Positions 32,602 to 43,769 are shown, numbered from the stretch's first letter. The stretch: 64,000 nt of DNA from Pyropia yezoensis (GCA_009829735.1 CM020619.1:12205777-12269776), one strand, 5' to 3'. A program made the numbers and translations. The notes: generated from the sequence alone by a model not told the origin.

Positions 32602-32664
32602 TCCCACCACCGCCACCGCCGCTGCCGCCACCGCCGCCGCCGCCGCCGTCGCCGCGAGCACCAT
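30268..32664 (-). CDS. Trypsin-like serine protease with C-terminal membrane anchor
   Basis: Chymotrypsin-clan (S1A) protease. The domain starts with RIVGGTPRGGLPWVVAVFRG (activation cleavage before IVGG). It has His in FVLTAAHC, Asp in QRDDLALLEIAD, and Ser in CDSCRDDSGGPLF; the Asp in CDSC predicts cleavage after Lys/Arg. GCAAPDFPGVYTRVATYGRW closes the domain. A hydrophobic stretch, VVVAAAVGGGVAAVGAGLLG, suggests a single-pass anchor with a short cytosolic tail. The ATG at 32664 gives a hydrophobic, signal-like leader MVLAATAAAAAVAAAAVAVV, but the N-terminal region changes apparent coding frame at C/G runs (31882-31927 and 32161-32187). For example, a Cys-containing block VTCPCLLQYTLVTNGSSS near 31990-32050 is in another frame. 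The protease domain itself is intact. Probably cell-surface or secretory; substrate unknown. Confidence 0.75.
31416..31489. repeat. 9-bp minisatellite (CCCCCACCG)n
   Basis: About eight tandem copies of a 9-base unit inside the Gly-rich linker of the protease gene. It is read as Gly/Ala/Val or poly-Gly depending on frame and likely varies in copy number. Confidence 0.8.
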
Positions 32665-33263
32665 CCGGCCACCGCAGACACCCCCCCCGCACCCCCCCCC
32701 CCCCTCAACGTAGCGCCGCCCGCCGACGACTGCAGGCGCAGCCCAACCCAAAACGCGAGGATAGCGGCGGCGGCGGCGGCGGCCGCCAACGCCTTCCTTC
32801 CCCCCACACCACCCCCACCACCCTCAACCTCCCCCCCCCCCCTCCCCCCCTCAACCCTTACGCTGCGGTTCCCCCGCCAGCGCTGTGCGGTGAGAGGGCG
32901 GCCAACGGGCCTGACCGGCGTCCCCTCCCACCCAGCCGCCCCCACGCGGCTCGCCACAAACGCGCCGCGGCCGTTGACGTGGTGGGAGCGGGCGGTGGTG
33001 TCGCGGCAGCCGTAGCGGGGTCGGTGGTGGCGCGCAGGGGGGGGGGGGGGGGGGTGGCGGAGGGAGAGGGAGGCACGCCGGAGGGGCGGGGGGGGGGGGG
33101 GGGTGTCTGGGTGGGATGAAGTGTTGGGGGGGGGGGGCGCGGCGGCTGCAAGGGCAGCTAGTACGGCAGCGATGCTGGCGACTGGGCCATCGTCGGGGTG
33201 ATCATCGCGCCGCAGACGCAGCTGCCGGCCGCGCCGCCGCACCGCTGCTGCCGCCGGTGCCGC

Positions 33264-33308
<45 letters not shown>

Positions 33309-34054
33309 TGTGGCCATAGCGCCAGTCACGGCGGCCGTACCATGAAAAGAGCGGGGTGCGTAGGCGGGGGGCCCGCGCCGCCTCCCCCCCGCCCCCCCCC
33401 CCCCGCCTGCGCAATGCCAAAGGGCGGGGGACGGCACGGCCTGGTTCCCCCTCCCGCTGTAGCCTATCGGCCGGCGGCCGTTTTGTCAGTCGCCCCCCGT
33501 GAGCGGGGCGGTGGGGGGCGGGAGATTGTCAGCCGCCGCACGCAGTGCCGGCCTGGGGCGGCGGTTGGCCGGCGGGGCATTCCCGCGCCCGCCCCCCCCC
33601 CCCCCCCCCCCCCCCCCCAAACACCTATAGCGGGGGGGGGGCCGCTGGGGGATACCCCCCCCGGGGGTGCACCACCGGATGTAAGTAGGGACGCAGTATT
33701 TTTAGCTCCAGAGCAGCAGACAAACTGGTCCCACCTCCCCCACTCGAGAGGGCGGAGGAGGCGGCGCCCGGGCGCGGGGGCGACCACGTCAGCCGTCGGC
33801 CGACAGATACTTCCACAGGTGCAAACCAGGGAGGGACAGGCAGCTGCGTATCAGGGGGGGCCACCTGTGCGCGGGCACCAAAACGGTGGTGCCCGCGGTG
33901 GGGGACGGCTCCCCTTCCTACCCTCCCCTCTCAATGACAGGTCTATGTGTAAAGTCTTGGCCCCTGCGCCAGCACGGCGCCTGCCCAGGCGGGGGGTGGC
34001 GGTGACGGCGGCCACAGCGGCGGCCAGAGGACGAAAGAACGGGGTCGGACCTCC
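32665..34054. other. Intergenic G/C-homopolymer-rich region
   Basis: Contains many long G or C runs (for example near 33040-33052, 33095-33103 and 33592-33617) and GCC repeats (33270-33305). An N-terminal part of the protease gene in another frame could extend into 32665-33350, but no domain supports it. Confidence 0.35.
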
Positions 34055-35556
34055 CTAACCCCTCAAGGACGGGTCCAGCGCGACTTTACAGCTCGCCTGC
34101 GCCCGCCCGCCGCCATTGACCAGCTCAATGCCGGCGACCGCCTCGTCCAACGGGAGCTCGTGGCTCACAACCGCCTCGGCGGGGATCCCCCCCCCCGCCA
34201 GCAGGTTCACCGCGGCGGCGTAGCCGCCGTCGCCCGAGCAATGGGCGCCGAGGAGGTCCAGCTCCAGGGTGTCCCCAATGACGCTCCAGTCCACCGACAC
34301 GGGGGCGGCAAAGACGGAGAACTCCACAAACGTTGCCGCCTTGCGCACCATCCGCAGGCCCTGCGCGACCGACGCGCCCGCCCCCGACGCCTCGAGGTAC
34401 ACGTCCGCGCCATAGCCGCCGTCGGTCAGCGCCCGCACCGCCGCGACGGCCGCGTCAGCGCCCAGGGTGGCCACGTTGAGGGCCGTGTCCGCGCCGCAGG
34501 CGCGCGCGAGCGCCAGCCGCTCCTCAGAGCAGTCGAGCGCCACCAGCCGGCCGGGCGACTTGGTCCGCGCCACGGACAGCATGCCCAGGCCAATGGGGCC
34601 GCAACCGCTTACCACCACCGTGTCCCCGGGCTGCGGATTGCCGCGCTCCACCGCGTGCACGCCACAGCTGGGGGGGGGGAGAGGGGGGAGAGGGAGGGAA
34701 GACAACGACCCGCCACCAGCCACCATAGTGCAGAGCAAATTGAGCAACAGGCCATAGAGAGACCGGAACTGGTGTGCGACGGGAGACGTGAGTCAGCCAG
34801 CCGCTCGTCAAAGAAACATCCAGCGACAGACGCGAGGCCTGGTCTGCCCAGAGCCGTGAAGCGCAAAACAGATAGCCAAACATCACGGCCAACGGGGCGG
34901 GCAATCAAACGACACAGCACCCAACCAATGGTACAAGGAAGGGGACAGACCCCCGTCAGGAATCCGGCCGTCACCGTGGCCACCACCTTGGCTGTCTGTA
35001 CGTACCTTAGCGGCTCGATAAACACGGCCTCCTTGGGCGTTAGGGAGTTGGGCACCCGGTGCAGCAGCGCCTTGGCTGGAAGGACCATGTACTCGGCCAT
35101 CGCGCCCGGAACGCAGGTATGAAAGCCAAAAATGTCATGTGGAGCACACAGCCATCGGAGGCCCTTCCGGCAGTACAGGCACTCCCCACACGCCACCACC
35201 TGCTCCGCCGTTACCCGGTCACCCACCGCCCACCTGCCGTTGCCGCCACCGTCGTTGTCGCTGCCGCCGTCCCGGCTGGCGCCAGGCCCGAGCGCCGCAA
35301 TGTGGCCCGCAAACTCGTGGCCGGGGATGACGGGCGGCTGCACGTAGGGCGGGCGGGACGCGTCGCCCCAAAACAGGGGCGCCCCTGCATAACACTTGGC
35401 ATCGCCCGCGCATATGCCTGCCCGCTCGACGCGGAGAAGGACCTCACCGGGTCCAGGTGACGGCACGGGCGTGGACCGCGAGTGGGGGTAGTCGCCAACG
35501 CCGCGGCAGGTGACGCAGCGCATGGTGTCCGGGATGGTGGTGTCGCGGGTGGCCAT
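34055..35556 (-). CDS. Zinc-dependent medium-chain dehydrogenase (sorbitol/threonine dehydrogenase-like), two exons
   Basis: Two exons, 35556-35006 and 34667-34055, give 387 residues. Exon 1: MATRDTTIPDTMRCVTCRGV, GroES-like fold with catalytic zinc ligands Cys in ERAGICAGDAKCYAG and His-Glu in PVIPGHEFAGHI, and structural zinc Cys set CGECLYCRKGLRWLC. It ends in VFIEPL. Exon 2 continues S-CGVHAVERGNPQPGDTVVV, the Rossmann glycine motif SGCGPIGLGML, VALDCSEERLALARACGADT, and ends at the TAG at 34055. Joining exons restores the family sequence EPL-x-C-x-xHAVERG exactly. This is an NAD(P)-dependent alcohol/polyol dehydrogenase; substrate is not determinable (sorbitol, threonine and erythritol dehydrogenases share this architecture). 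A divergent promoter lies towards the transposon island. Confidence 0.85.
34668..35005 (-). other. Spliceosomal intron of the dehydrogenase gene
   Basis: Donor CTAAG|GTACGT and acceptor preceded by a long pyrimidine tract, CCCCCCCCCCAG|CTGTG. Phase-2 splice within a Ser codon. 338 nt. One of few clear introns among the host genes here. Confidence 0.85.
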
Positions 35557-35687
35557 CGTAAGAGAGTAGAGGTATGGGGGGGGGCGGGGGGAAAGGGGGG
35601 GGCCCTAGGATGCTGGGAGGCAGGACTGAGCGATGGAACGGGGTCAGGGAGACAGCGGTGGCCGTCCCCAAGAAAAAAGAAGTCGTA

Positions 35688-36716
35688 CAGTAGAGAGCTC
35701 CGGCAACTGCGAAGTGGGTACCACACGTGGGTAAAATGTGGGTCGGCGACCCACGTGGAGGTACCCACATTTGTACCCACATCTAGCTTCGGCACATCCG
35801 CAAATATGGGTCAAGCCTTTGCCTCAATCTTGCTGACTGGGAAATACCCACTTATTGGGGCCCGCCCTTTTGCCCCCTGGTAATTGGCGAATGAGACGAC
35901 AGAGTGGCCTAGGGCTCAGTTCACGTGACCTGGGCCTGTAGAGGAAGCTTCAAGCGTCAGCGGGAAGCGCCGTGCGAGGGAAGTCTGGGAACCGCCGTGT
36001 GGTGCCGCTCTTGCACGCCTCGCGTGACCCTCGGGTGTTCTTGAGGTACAGGGGATGCGCCAGTCGCCCTAGGTGGCGACGCCCCGCCCTACGGCGGCCT
36101 GGGCATGGCCGCTGCCGAAGCAGAAGGCGCTGGGAGAGAGAGGCCCGATTTGGCAGGCGGGCGAAGGGCGGGAGGCGGGGGAAGGACGGGAGGCGGGGAC
36201 GAGACAGGAGGGGGGAGTGGGAACGCAGAAGGACGCAGGAAAGCAGGGGGAGGCGCCGGGGGAGGGGAAGTAGGCATGGTGTCGTAGCCGTGGGCGTAGA
36301 ACAGAACGGACGACCCGGGGCAGCACGTGGGGCAGCCAAAGTCGGCGGCAGAAGCAAGAGCGAACGGGACACACGCTGCGTGTCGGCCCGCAGCCGGTCA
36401 CTCCGCGAGTTGTCATCAGGAGTGCAGACATGCTGTACGTCAGCAAGCAGCCCGCCGTGCGTGGGCAGGCAGACCGCCGTGCTTGGGCAGGCAGCCCGCT
36501 GGGCTTCTGCGGACCAGCGCACACGCCGTGCGTTGGCAAGCGACGTATCTGCGAAGCGCTTCTGGGAAGCGCCCTCGGACCGGTATCTGACGTGGGTAGG
36601 GAGGAGTGGATAGCCATTTATGGGTCGTTAAACGTGGGTCGGGGGCCTAACGTGGCAGAAACGTGTCCCCGACCCACGCCACCGACCCACATTTGACATG
36701 CCGAAGCTCTCTAGTG
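35688..36716. mobile_element. Non-autonomous DNA transposon (MITE) with 18-bp TIRs and TA flanks
   Basis: Left end CAGTAGAGAGCTCCGGCA (35688-35705) and right end, read inward, CACTAGAGAGCTTCGGCA (36716-36699) match at 16 of 18 bases. Both are flanked by TA (35686-35687 and 36717-36718). Many GTGGGT/ACCCAC motifs crowd both subterminal regions (about 35716-35785 and 36585-36695), as expected for transposase binding sites. No transposase inside. The TA duplication suggests Tc1/mariner, while the CACTA-like terminus and subterminal repeats suggest EnSpm/CACTA; the sequence alone does not decide. 1029 bp. Confidence 0.7.
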
Positions 36717-36729
36717 TATATTCTACCGT

Positions 36730-36766
36730 GGGCATCATTTGATGCCCAGGGCGTCAATTGGTGCCC
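36730..36766. repeat. Tandem palindromes, left copy
   Basis: Two adjoining 18-nt palindromic units: perfect GGGCATCATTTGATGCCC (36730-36747), then the imperfect GGGCGTCAATTGGTGCCC (36749-36766). They are preceded by ATTCTACCG at 36720-36728. An inverted relative lies at 48854-48907. Probably a transposon end or binding site. Confidence 0.7.
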
Positions 36767-37475
36767 ATTTTCAAACCGAGTTTTCGATGTGTTCCGGACC
36801 TCTCCGGCCAGTTTGGACTGCAGAATCGGACTCAGCGTCGTCTGTTCTTCTTTGAGGTAACTCGAGTGCGTCCAAGAAGGCCGCCCTATCGAGGTGCGAG
36901 AGTTCTCCCGCGCGCACCCCCGACATACACAGCCGCGCACGCCTGGACCCGGCGGATGGCCCCCGCGCGTGTGTCCTGGGCGGCTTGGTGCCCTGGGTGT
37001 CTCGAGAGTGGGTGTGGGCGTGACATGCACGGAGCAGCGGGTGCGCAGCAACGTTTTGGACCGCGTGGCAGGCCCTCGAGGGCGCACAGTGGCCGGGCAC
37101 GAGTGCTCGACCGCGGTGTGCCGAACCGGTGCCGCCGACTGCGCCCCCTCTCGCCTCCTCCCCTCCTCCCGCCTTTCTGCCCCCCACGCCCCCCCTTCAC
37201 TGTTGCGTTTGGACTGGTGGCCGTCGCTCAGCTGCGCGATTACAGGCTTCCTGATCCCCCACCCCCCCCCCCCCCCTCCCCCTCCGTCGATCGCGGCCAT
37301 TCACCCCATCTCCTCTGGCTGCGCAACCTGCTGCGCGGCTAGCGGTGGAAGACTCTGCAGAGGGCCCCCGGTCGGGGTGTGCCTTGTGGTTCACCGACCG
37401 GCAGTCACGTGTGCTGTTGCACTCGCGGTTCTGCCAGGCTGTGCTCCGCGCTGCTCTGCGCACTCACGTCTTGCG

Positions 37476-39678
37476 ATGGGCAAGGATGCGGACGCGCGAC
37501 TGGTGGTCGGGGCGACTATCCACGTGAAGGCGACATTTGTGACGAGCTTTTCCGAGTGCAGCCGTCAGTTTGAAGCGCTGGCGGGTACAAAGTTGGTGAG
37601 CGGGGCTGTCAAGGACATTATTCGGGGCATCCAGAATGTGCGTCGGACGACGCGTCTTCTGGTCGTGTGTAACTTGCTGGGGGGCCAGAAGACGAAGGAG
37701 ATGGCCCTCGCGTGTGTCAAGGCAGGGCCCCTTCCCAACTTGGGCCCGGCTGCCATGCCCTTACCCTCCCTCCCTCGCGAGTCTACGGGCGCCGCGCTCC
37801 CCTTGACCGGGCCAGGGACTTCTGCCGGGAGCTCCGACCCCGCCTCCCAGAGCCAGGCGCCGACCGCCACTGGCTCTACCCCCGCGCAAGCCTTTCCCGC
37901 GGCCGTGGGTGCGGGACCGCGAGGTACTGCTACTGCCCCTTTGACTGGCCCTTCTCCTGCGGCCCACCCGAACCTCGAGAGTGTGTCGGCACACGGGTAC
38001 ACGTGGAGCGCGCAATCCGCCACCGTCGACGTGGGAGCGCCAGTCCCCCACCAGGACTGGTCTGTACGGACCCTTCCTGGGGAGACCATCTTCCCAGCGG
38101 CCGACTCTGTGGGGGCTGGTGTGTCACGTACCCCTATGGACTACTTCATGGCCATGTTCCCCACGGACCAGCTGATGCGAATGGCGCGCCTCACCTCTGG
38201 GCAGCTACACGCGCGTGGGAGCCTGGCAACGACTGCTGGTGAGATCCTGAAGCTCATTGGGGTGATCATCCTGGCTACGCGGTACGAGCTTGGCTTTCGC
38301 GCCGACCTGAGGTCGTCGGAGGCGCGCAACAAATATCTGTCTGCTCCAGCCTTCGGCCAGCGGACGAGGATGTCGCGCGCGCGCTGCGACGCGCTGTGGT
38401 CGTGCCTGACCTTTAGCGAGCAGCCAGGTACGGACGACAACACATCCGAGGAGAACCGCTGGGGACGCATTAACGACTTTATATCGTCTTTCAATTCCCA
38501 CCGGGAATCTCGCGTCACTCCGAGTGAGTTGATCTCCGTCGACGAGTCCATGTGCAAATGGTATGGACTTGCAGGCGATTGGATTGCTCGGGAAATTCCC
38601 ATGTACGTCGCAATTGACCGCAAGCCCGAGAATGGCTGCGAGATTCAAAATGCGGCGTGCGGGCACAGCGGGATTTTGCTGCGGTTGAACGTGGTGACTA
38701 CGGCCCAGCACCAACGCGCCGACTCTGATGGAGAGGACCAGAGCTTGGGCCACGGGACAACCTTCCTGAAGCGCCTGGTCGCGCCCTGGGCTGCATAGCG
38801 ACGGATAGTGTGCGCGGACTCGTACTTTCCGAGCGTGCCGGCAGCTGTGGAACTGTGGAGCATGGGTCTGGGATTCGTTGGGCCTGTGAGAACAGCCACG
38901 CGCGGCTTCCCACTGAGCACTCTGTCGTCCTTGGAGATGGCGGCTCGGGGAAGCCATGTCGCTTATGTGCATACCGGGGGGAACGGAGCGGTAAAATTTA
39001 TGGCAATTGCGTGGGTGGACCGGGAGCGGCGGTACTTTATTGCGTCGGCATCGTCGAGTCGCCCCGGCATACCGCTGGAGCGGGTGCGATGGAGGCAGGT
39101 GGTCGAACGAGCAATGCGAGTCGCGCCTACGGTCGCTCAGCCTCAAGCGGTTGAGCTCTACTATGGATGCTGTGCCCAAATCGATCGCTGTAATCGGTGC
39201 CGCCAGGATGATCTCCAAGTAGAGCACAAGCTGGGGACGCACGACTGGTCGATGCGCGTCGACCTGTCCATTCTGGGGATGTGCGTGGTCGACTCTTGGC
39301 TGCTGTACAGTGGTGCCCGTGGCCCGAACGCTACCCTGACCCAGAAACAGCTGTGAGGGCCTGGCCGCCGATTTGAATGACAACAACATTGATGCTCTGG
39401 GTCTTGGAGCGTGGGAGGCGGGCGTTGCGGAGGAGCTGAACGACATGGAGCCTTCGTTTGGTGTTGGCGTGCACCTGACCCCGACCAACAAGCGCCGGCC
39501 GTATGGGGCAAGCGTGTCAGACAAGCACCGGGCTCAGCGGGCATGCAGCCTGTGCAAGCGCAAGGGTACTTCTCACTTGTGCTCTGGTTGCCGTCAAGAT
39601 GGGGCCGGGGAGGTGTTTATTTGCGGACCGAAGTCCGCGCGGACTTGCTTCCTGGACCACTTGGCCAAAGACCATTGA
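37476..39678 (+). pseudogene. piggyBac-type transposase, decayed
   Basis: The ATG at 37476 opens MGKDADARLVVGATIHVKAT. After a Pro/Ser-rich linker comes the DDE_Tnp_1_7 domain: MDYFMAMFPTDQLMRMARLT, FNSHRESRVTPSELISVDES with catalytic Asp1 (DESMCKWYG), and IPMYVAIDRKPENGCEI. A TAG interrupts at 38796-38798, after which the same frame gives RRIVCADSYFPSVPAAVELW (Asp2), TATRGFP, and LSILGMCVVDSWLLYSG (Asp3). At about 39347-39360 the frame shifts (TQKQL-stop, then EGLAADLNDNNIDALG), and the piggyBac C-terminal Cys-rich zinc domain follows: CSLCKRKGTSHLCSGCRQDG, ending CFLDHLAKDH. All three catalytic Asp remain, so decay is recent. No TTAA-flanked ends were found. Confidence 0.85.
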
Positions 39679-40449
39679 GGGAAATTGGTTTGTGTAGATT
39701 TGACAGTCTGCATTTGTCGTTTGTGCTTTGTTGAATTTGTAAATTGTAAGTCTCATCGTGTCCATTTTTTCCAACCCGTCTCGGGGGAAGGGTAAGCAGG
39801 AGAGAGGGAGGCGCCGCATTCGCCGGCGGGAGGTAGGGGTGGGTGGGGGGGGGCTGTCTGTCCCGCAAGACGGAAAAGGGGGGGGGGTGGGGGGGGAAAA
39901 GCGCTGCTGCGGCCACAGATGCAACTCTTGAACCCATCGCCACCATCCTGTTTGTGCGCTTTAGGATGGTGTCTGCCTGTTGGATACAGTGAGCTGTGCC
40001 GCCGCGATGGCCGCGCCGTCACACCAATGACGCCGGCGGTGGACGCTTGGACCACCGCCTGCTCTGCGACACCTACGTCTGAAAAAAGATCGAGTGGCGG
40101 CGACCTGGATCATGGCCACTGTGGCTGAGCACGGGGGGCAATGTGAGCCTCCCGTTTCCTTGCGGTACGAGAGCGGGGCGCGCGAGCCGCCTGCGCCAGT
40201 GGGCTGCGGTTGCTCCCGCGGGGAGCCCCGACAGGTGCCTGTGGGACTGGAGTGGAGAGGGGGGGGCCCTGGGCCGCTGCGCTCGCCAGTGTGCGCGACG
40301 CGCGGCTAAAGCGTGCCAGAAGAGGTTTTAGGCGGGGCCGCTGACCGCCGCAGGCGGGCGACCGGGCTCCCGCGCGTTGTCTTTTGCTTTTCAAGTATAC
40401 CCCACAATTCTGCCGTAGCGACGATAGCCCGATGCTCTATTGAGGTAGC
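39679..40449. other. No gene; flank of the piggyBac relic
   Basis: Probable 3' portion of the piggyBac element plus host sequence. A G-run-rich patch lies at 39840-39900. No TTAA target site was found to mark the right end. Confidence 0.35.
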
Positions 40450-40473
40450 TATTGTGCATCCCCCAAAAAGTAG
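40450..40473 (+). repeat. Terminal inverted repeat, left
   Basis: 24-nt word starting TATTGTGCATCCCCCAAAAA (first 20 bases shown), matched exactly in reverse complement at 48142-48165. The leading TA fits a TA target duplication. Confidence 0.75.
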
Positions 40474-41114
40474 CTCATGCATCTTGTAACATGCATCATG
40501 CAAGGCCACATGTTCCCCTCACCATTACAGCACGTTGTCAGAACTACACGCTGTACACAGATCCGGAATGTACAGATCTGGTACTAAAAAATATACACAC
40601 TAGTGTTGTATATGTCCTAGTTCCTTTTGGCACAAACCAACCAATTCAACGACAACTGTTTTTTAGGGATCCCCGCAAACCGATTCGCAATCTAGGGGAC
40701 GCCTGAGCAAGAACGCCCGGCGTCGGCCACCGTCGTCGGCTCCATCGTCGTCGTGACCGTCTTCTTCTCGCCCGGCGTCCCCGTCACGCGCACACCCCCA
40801 CCAGCGCTCTCTATTGCGAGTGTTGAACCCCCCCGCCCCGACCACCTTACCACCTGCTCCACGCCCGATTGCATGACCTGATCTCACCCTCGCCAATACA
40901 ATGAGCCATGAGACAGGTGCGTCATGGTGGCAGTCGGCACGAGCTGAGGTGGCGCGGGTATCCTACCCCATGTGACGTGCGCGTGACATAACTCATTCTG
41001 ACGATGCGGAATTTCTATTGACGCGGCATGCCTACATAATCATTTATTCTAATGCTGTGCACCTGTTCGAAAAATGCAGCAGACCGTCTTCCCATCTCCC
41101 CCTCTCTCTCCCAG

Positions 41115-42553
41115 GAGCCTGCTGTCGGTCATCCGGACGCTGCCGCTGGTGCTTCTGTGACTGTTACGAAGACACCTGCGTGTTGGGCGTGCGGCCATCA
41201 AAAAATTGGTACCCACGGCAAGGGTCACTATTTTGGACAGTGCTCCCTGGTGGTTGGAAACCAGCAGTGCGTGAGCACGTTGCCTGTTGGCCACGCCTTT
41301 TACACTGGGGCGCAGTGCCAGGACCAGCACTGCGTTTGCCGCATGATGTGCGTTCGTGAGGTTCTTTTTTCTTTTTAATGTGTGTGTTGTGGCGGTTGTA
41401 TGAGGACACATGATGATACATTTTCTTTCTTTATCAGTGCGCTGAACAGTTCTCTTTTCGCTACGCACTTGTCACACCTCTTCTGGTTTTTTGTTTCTGT
41501 GGTATGCTCTGCTTCTGTGCAGGTGTCCTAAGTGTCGCCGTCCGGGCCAGACGCAGAAGACCATTGCGTTGGACCCCAGGCTTTTCAAGCGCGTCGTGTC
41601 AGAAAAAGGCGTCGCGTTTAACAAGAAGGGACACAAGAGCCTTGAATCTTCCTTCTACGTTTGCCAAGGCGCAACGCCAGCTTTTTTCCACGCAGAGGTG
41701 CAGAGGGTCCGAGCCGTTTACGCTGAGAAGGATGCAGCGCTGAATCGCACGGCGAGCGAGCGGGCAGGGCTCGTGACAAATCTTGTTGGCGCATTCGCTC
41801 CCGCCAACACAGCGGTTTCGACGCTGCGTTCTTTGGGCTCGGCGGCGTCCGCTTTGGCGCCGCAGAACATTTCCGCCACCGTTGAGCAGGCGGGCTTGGC
41901 CGACTCTGGCCTTTCCGCCTGTGCCTCCGCTTTGGGGGGAGCGATCGCGGCCGTGACCGGCCGCCCTAGCGGCATCATCGACGACGGCGCGCCGGCGGCG
42001 GCCCTCGCAAAATTGCACGGTGCTCAAGCAGCGGCTCAGCGGGTCGGGGCGAAGCGACTGAGCCAATCGGCGCTGTCCCTCTCGGCTCCGAATGGCTCCC
42101 ACCGCATGTATGTTTCTGCTTCTTATACATTTCTACTTGATTTTTGGCGGATGAGATGGTCGCATGCAGACATGATGGGGACAAGACACTAACCTCTTGG
42201 GGCTGGGCGGCTGTTTGGTAATTTTGGCTCTGATTGTCTCCACGGTGGTTCTCGTGACTTGGACTGTATTTTATTTGGCTGGCGCTCGGTGTGACAACAG
42301 AGCGGATCGCCGGGCGCAGCACGACGTTGAGATATCGAGAGTGATGGTCGGCGTCCAGGATCATCCCGTGGCGCCTCCCCCTACTCGTCTGCGACTGTCG
42401 CCCGCAGTGGCCGCCATGGATCTCACTGACTTTATTTTTGCTGACGAGCAGAGCGGGGAGCGTGTCTCTTTTTTGGCCGTGGTGACAGCCGCGGCGTCCA
42501 AGTATGGTATTCGTGGATCGACGTTGAGGGGGCGGGTAACGTTGCCCAATTGA
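41115..42553 (+). CDS. Cys-rich zinc-binding protein of unknown function, spliced (partial)
   Basis: Three exons fit with consistent phases: 41115-41347, 41523-42107 and 42301-42553. Splice junctions: pyrimidine tract CCCAG|GAG at 41114; AT|GTGCGT...GTGCAG|G; and AT|GTATGT...CAACAG|A. Exon 1 holds PACWACGHQKIGTHGKGHYF, GQCSLVVGNQQC and GAQCQDQHCVCRMM. The splice creates MCPKCRRPGQTQKTIALDPR, adding a further Cys pair, so a multi-zinc fold is likely. Exon 2 continues with SEKGVAFNKKGHKSLESSFY and an Ala-rich region. Exon 3 has HDVEISRVMVGVQDHPVAPP and MDLTDFIFADEQSGERVSFL. An alternative C-terminus in another frame (VAQLTRQLLSGVDESND) lies at about 42540-42657. No family recognised. The 5' exon(s) are not identified. 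It may be a transposon accessory or DNA-binding protein (inference from context). Confidence 0.5.
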
Positions 42554-42659
42554 CTCGTCAGCTTCTTTCTGGTGTGGATGAGAGCAACGATGCTCGGTCT
42601 AGATACGAGGCGAGCTGTCATGACTGGATCCACGCATTGCGCGAGAGGAGCACTTGAGA

Positions 42660-43744
42660 TCGGCGCTCGTGCTTATGTCTGCTATCGTTACTCCTTCGTT
42701 ATTGGTCCATCTTACATCTGTTTCTTTCGATTCGGTGCATACACCCTGTGACAAATTACTGTTCTTTGCTATATTTGCACTTGCGAGAACTTGGCTCAGC
42801 TACGGACACTGACAGATGACAATGGTCGCGTGCGGCGCACTGGACGGTCAGCGCCCGAATTATGTGTGTTGGAGGGGTTGGCAGGTTGTGGGGGAGGCTC
42901 TTTGTTGCGTCGCAGGTGGTGCCGAAGGAGGTGTGGCCCTTTTTTGAGTCTTTGAGGCTGGTGGGGGGAGCTCTTTTGCGGCTGTGAATGGATTTTAAGT
43001 CGGGCTAAGCGGTGTCTGGCGAGGTGCTCACGGCGCCTGCGGTGTAGTGGTTTTTTTTTTTTTTTTGCGTCAGGAAGGCCGTTAGCGTGGAGGGTACGGA
43101 CGCCGGCTGTGCTTTTTCTTCTTTTGCGCTGGAGGTCCAGGTAGCGTGTTTCCTTCATGCATGTAGCACATGCGCAAAGTTTTTGTGCGCGAGGGAGGTT
43201 TGCGGTGGTGGGAATCCCAGCGTATGCTGCGAGGTAGTGGTATTTCATTGAGCGTGGGAGGCAGGGGGGCTGGCAGTGCCGACGACGGGCGAGGGTGGTT
43301 ATGCCTTGGGGGAGTCTGGTGGTGCCGACGAGAGTCGTTGCCGGCCGTGGGGCGGGCCGATGCCTGTGTGTGGTGCAGGCCGGTGAGGAGGGGACTCGAT
43401 GTGCCTCTGTTCCTGGGGGCCTTTATGTATGCGCACTTGGAAGGTAGCGTAGACGGGGGGCCGTGGGTATCGAGGGGACGATTGTGGCTTATTTATCTGG
43501 CACGTCTGGCTTGTAGCATCCTCAGCGCTTGTGGCACCCGATGACGCGTCTCACGGCGTTGTGGTCCCTGTTGTAGCAATGAGGGGAGGGCGGGGAACAA
43601 TATGCTGGCACTTCCCTCCAGGGCCTTTCCCCTCTCAATTATCATGCGGCAGGCCGCCCCATTTCCCCTCCACGCAATCCCTCCCCTGAAACCCCCCCCC
43701 CTCGCTATCCCTATGTCGACTGGGCGCATCCCCGCGGGCGCAGG
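42660..43744. other. Non-genic stretch inside the transposon island
   Basis: Lower GC than flanking host-like DNA. Contains a T18 run at 43051-43068. Open frames lack domains. Its junction with the GC-rich DNA2 fragment is abrupt near 43.74 kb. Confidence 0.35.
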
Positions 43745-43769
43745 CCCCCCCCCCCCCCCCCCCTCCCCC

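Noticed and set aside
43170-43544. 124-residue plus frame in the transposon island
   Set aside because: No domain and no splice or start context; cannot be distinguished from chance.
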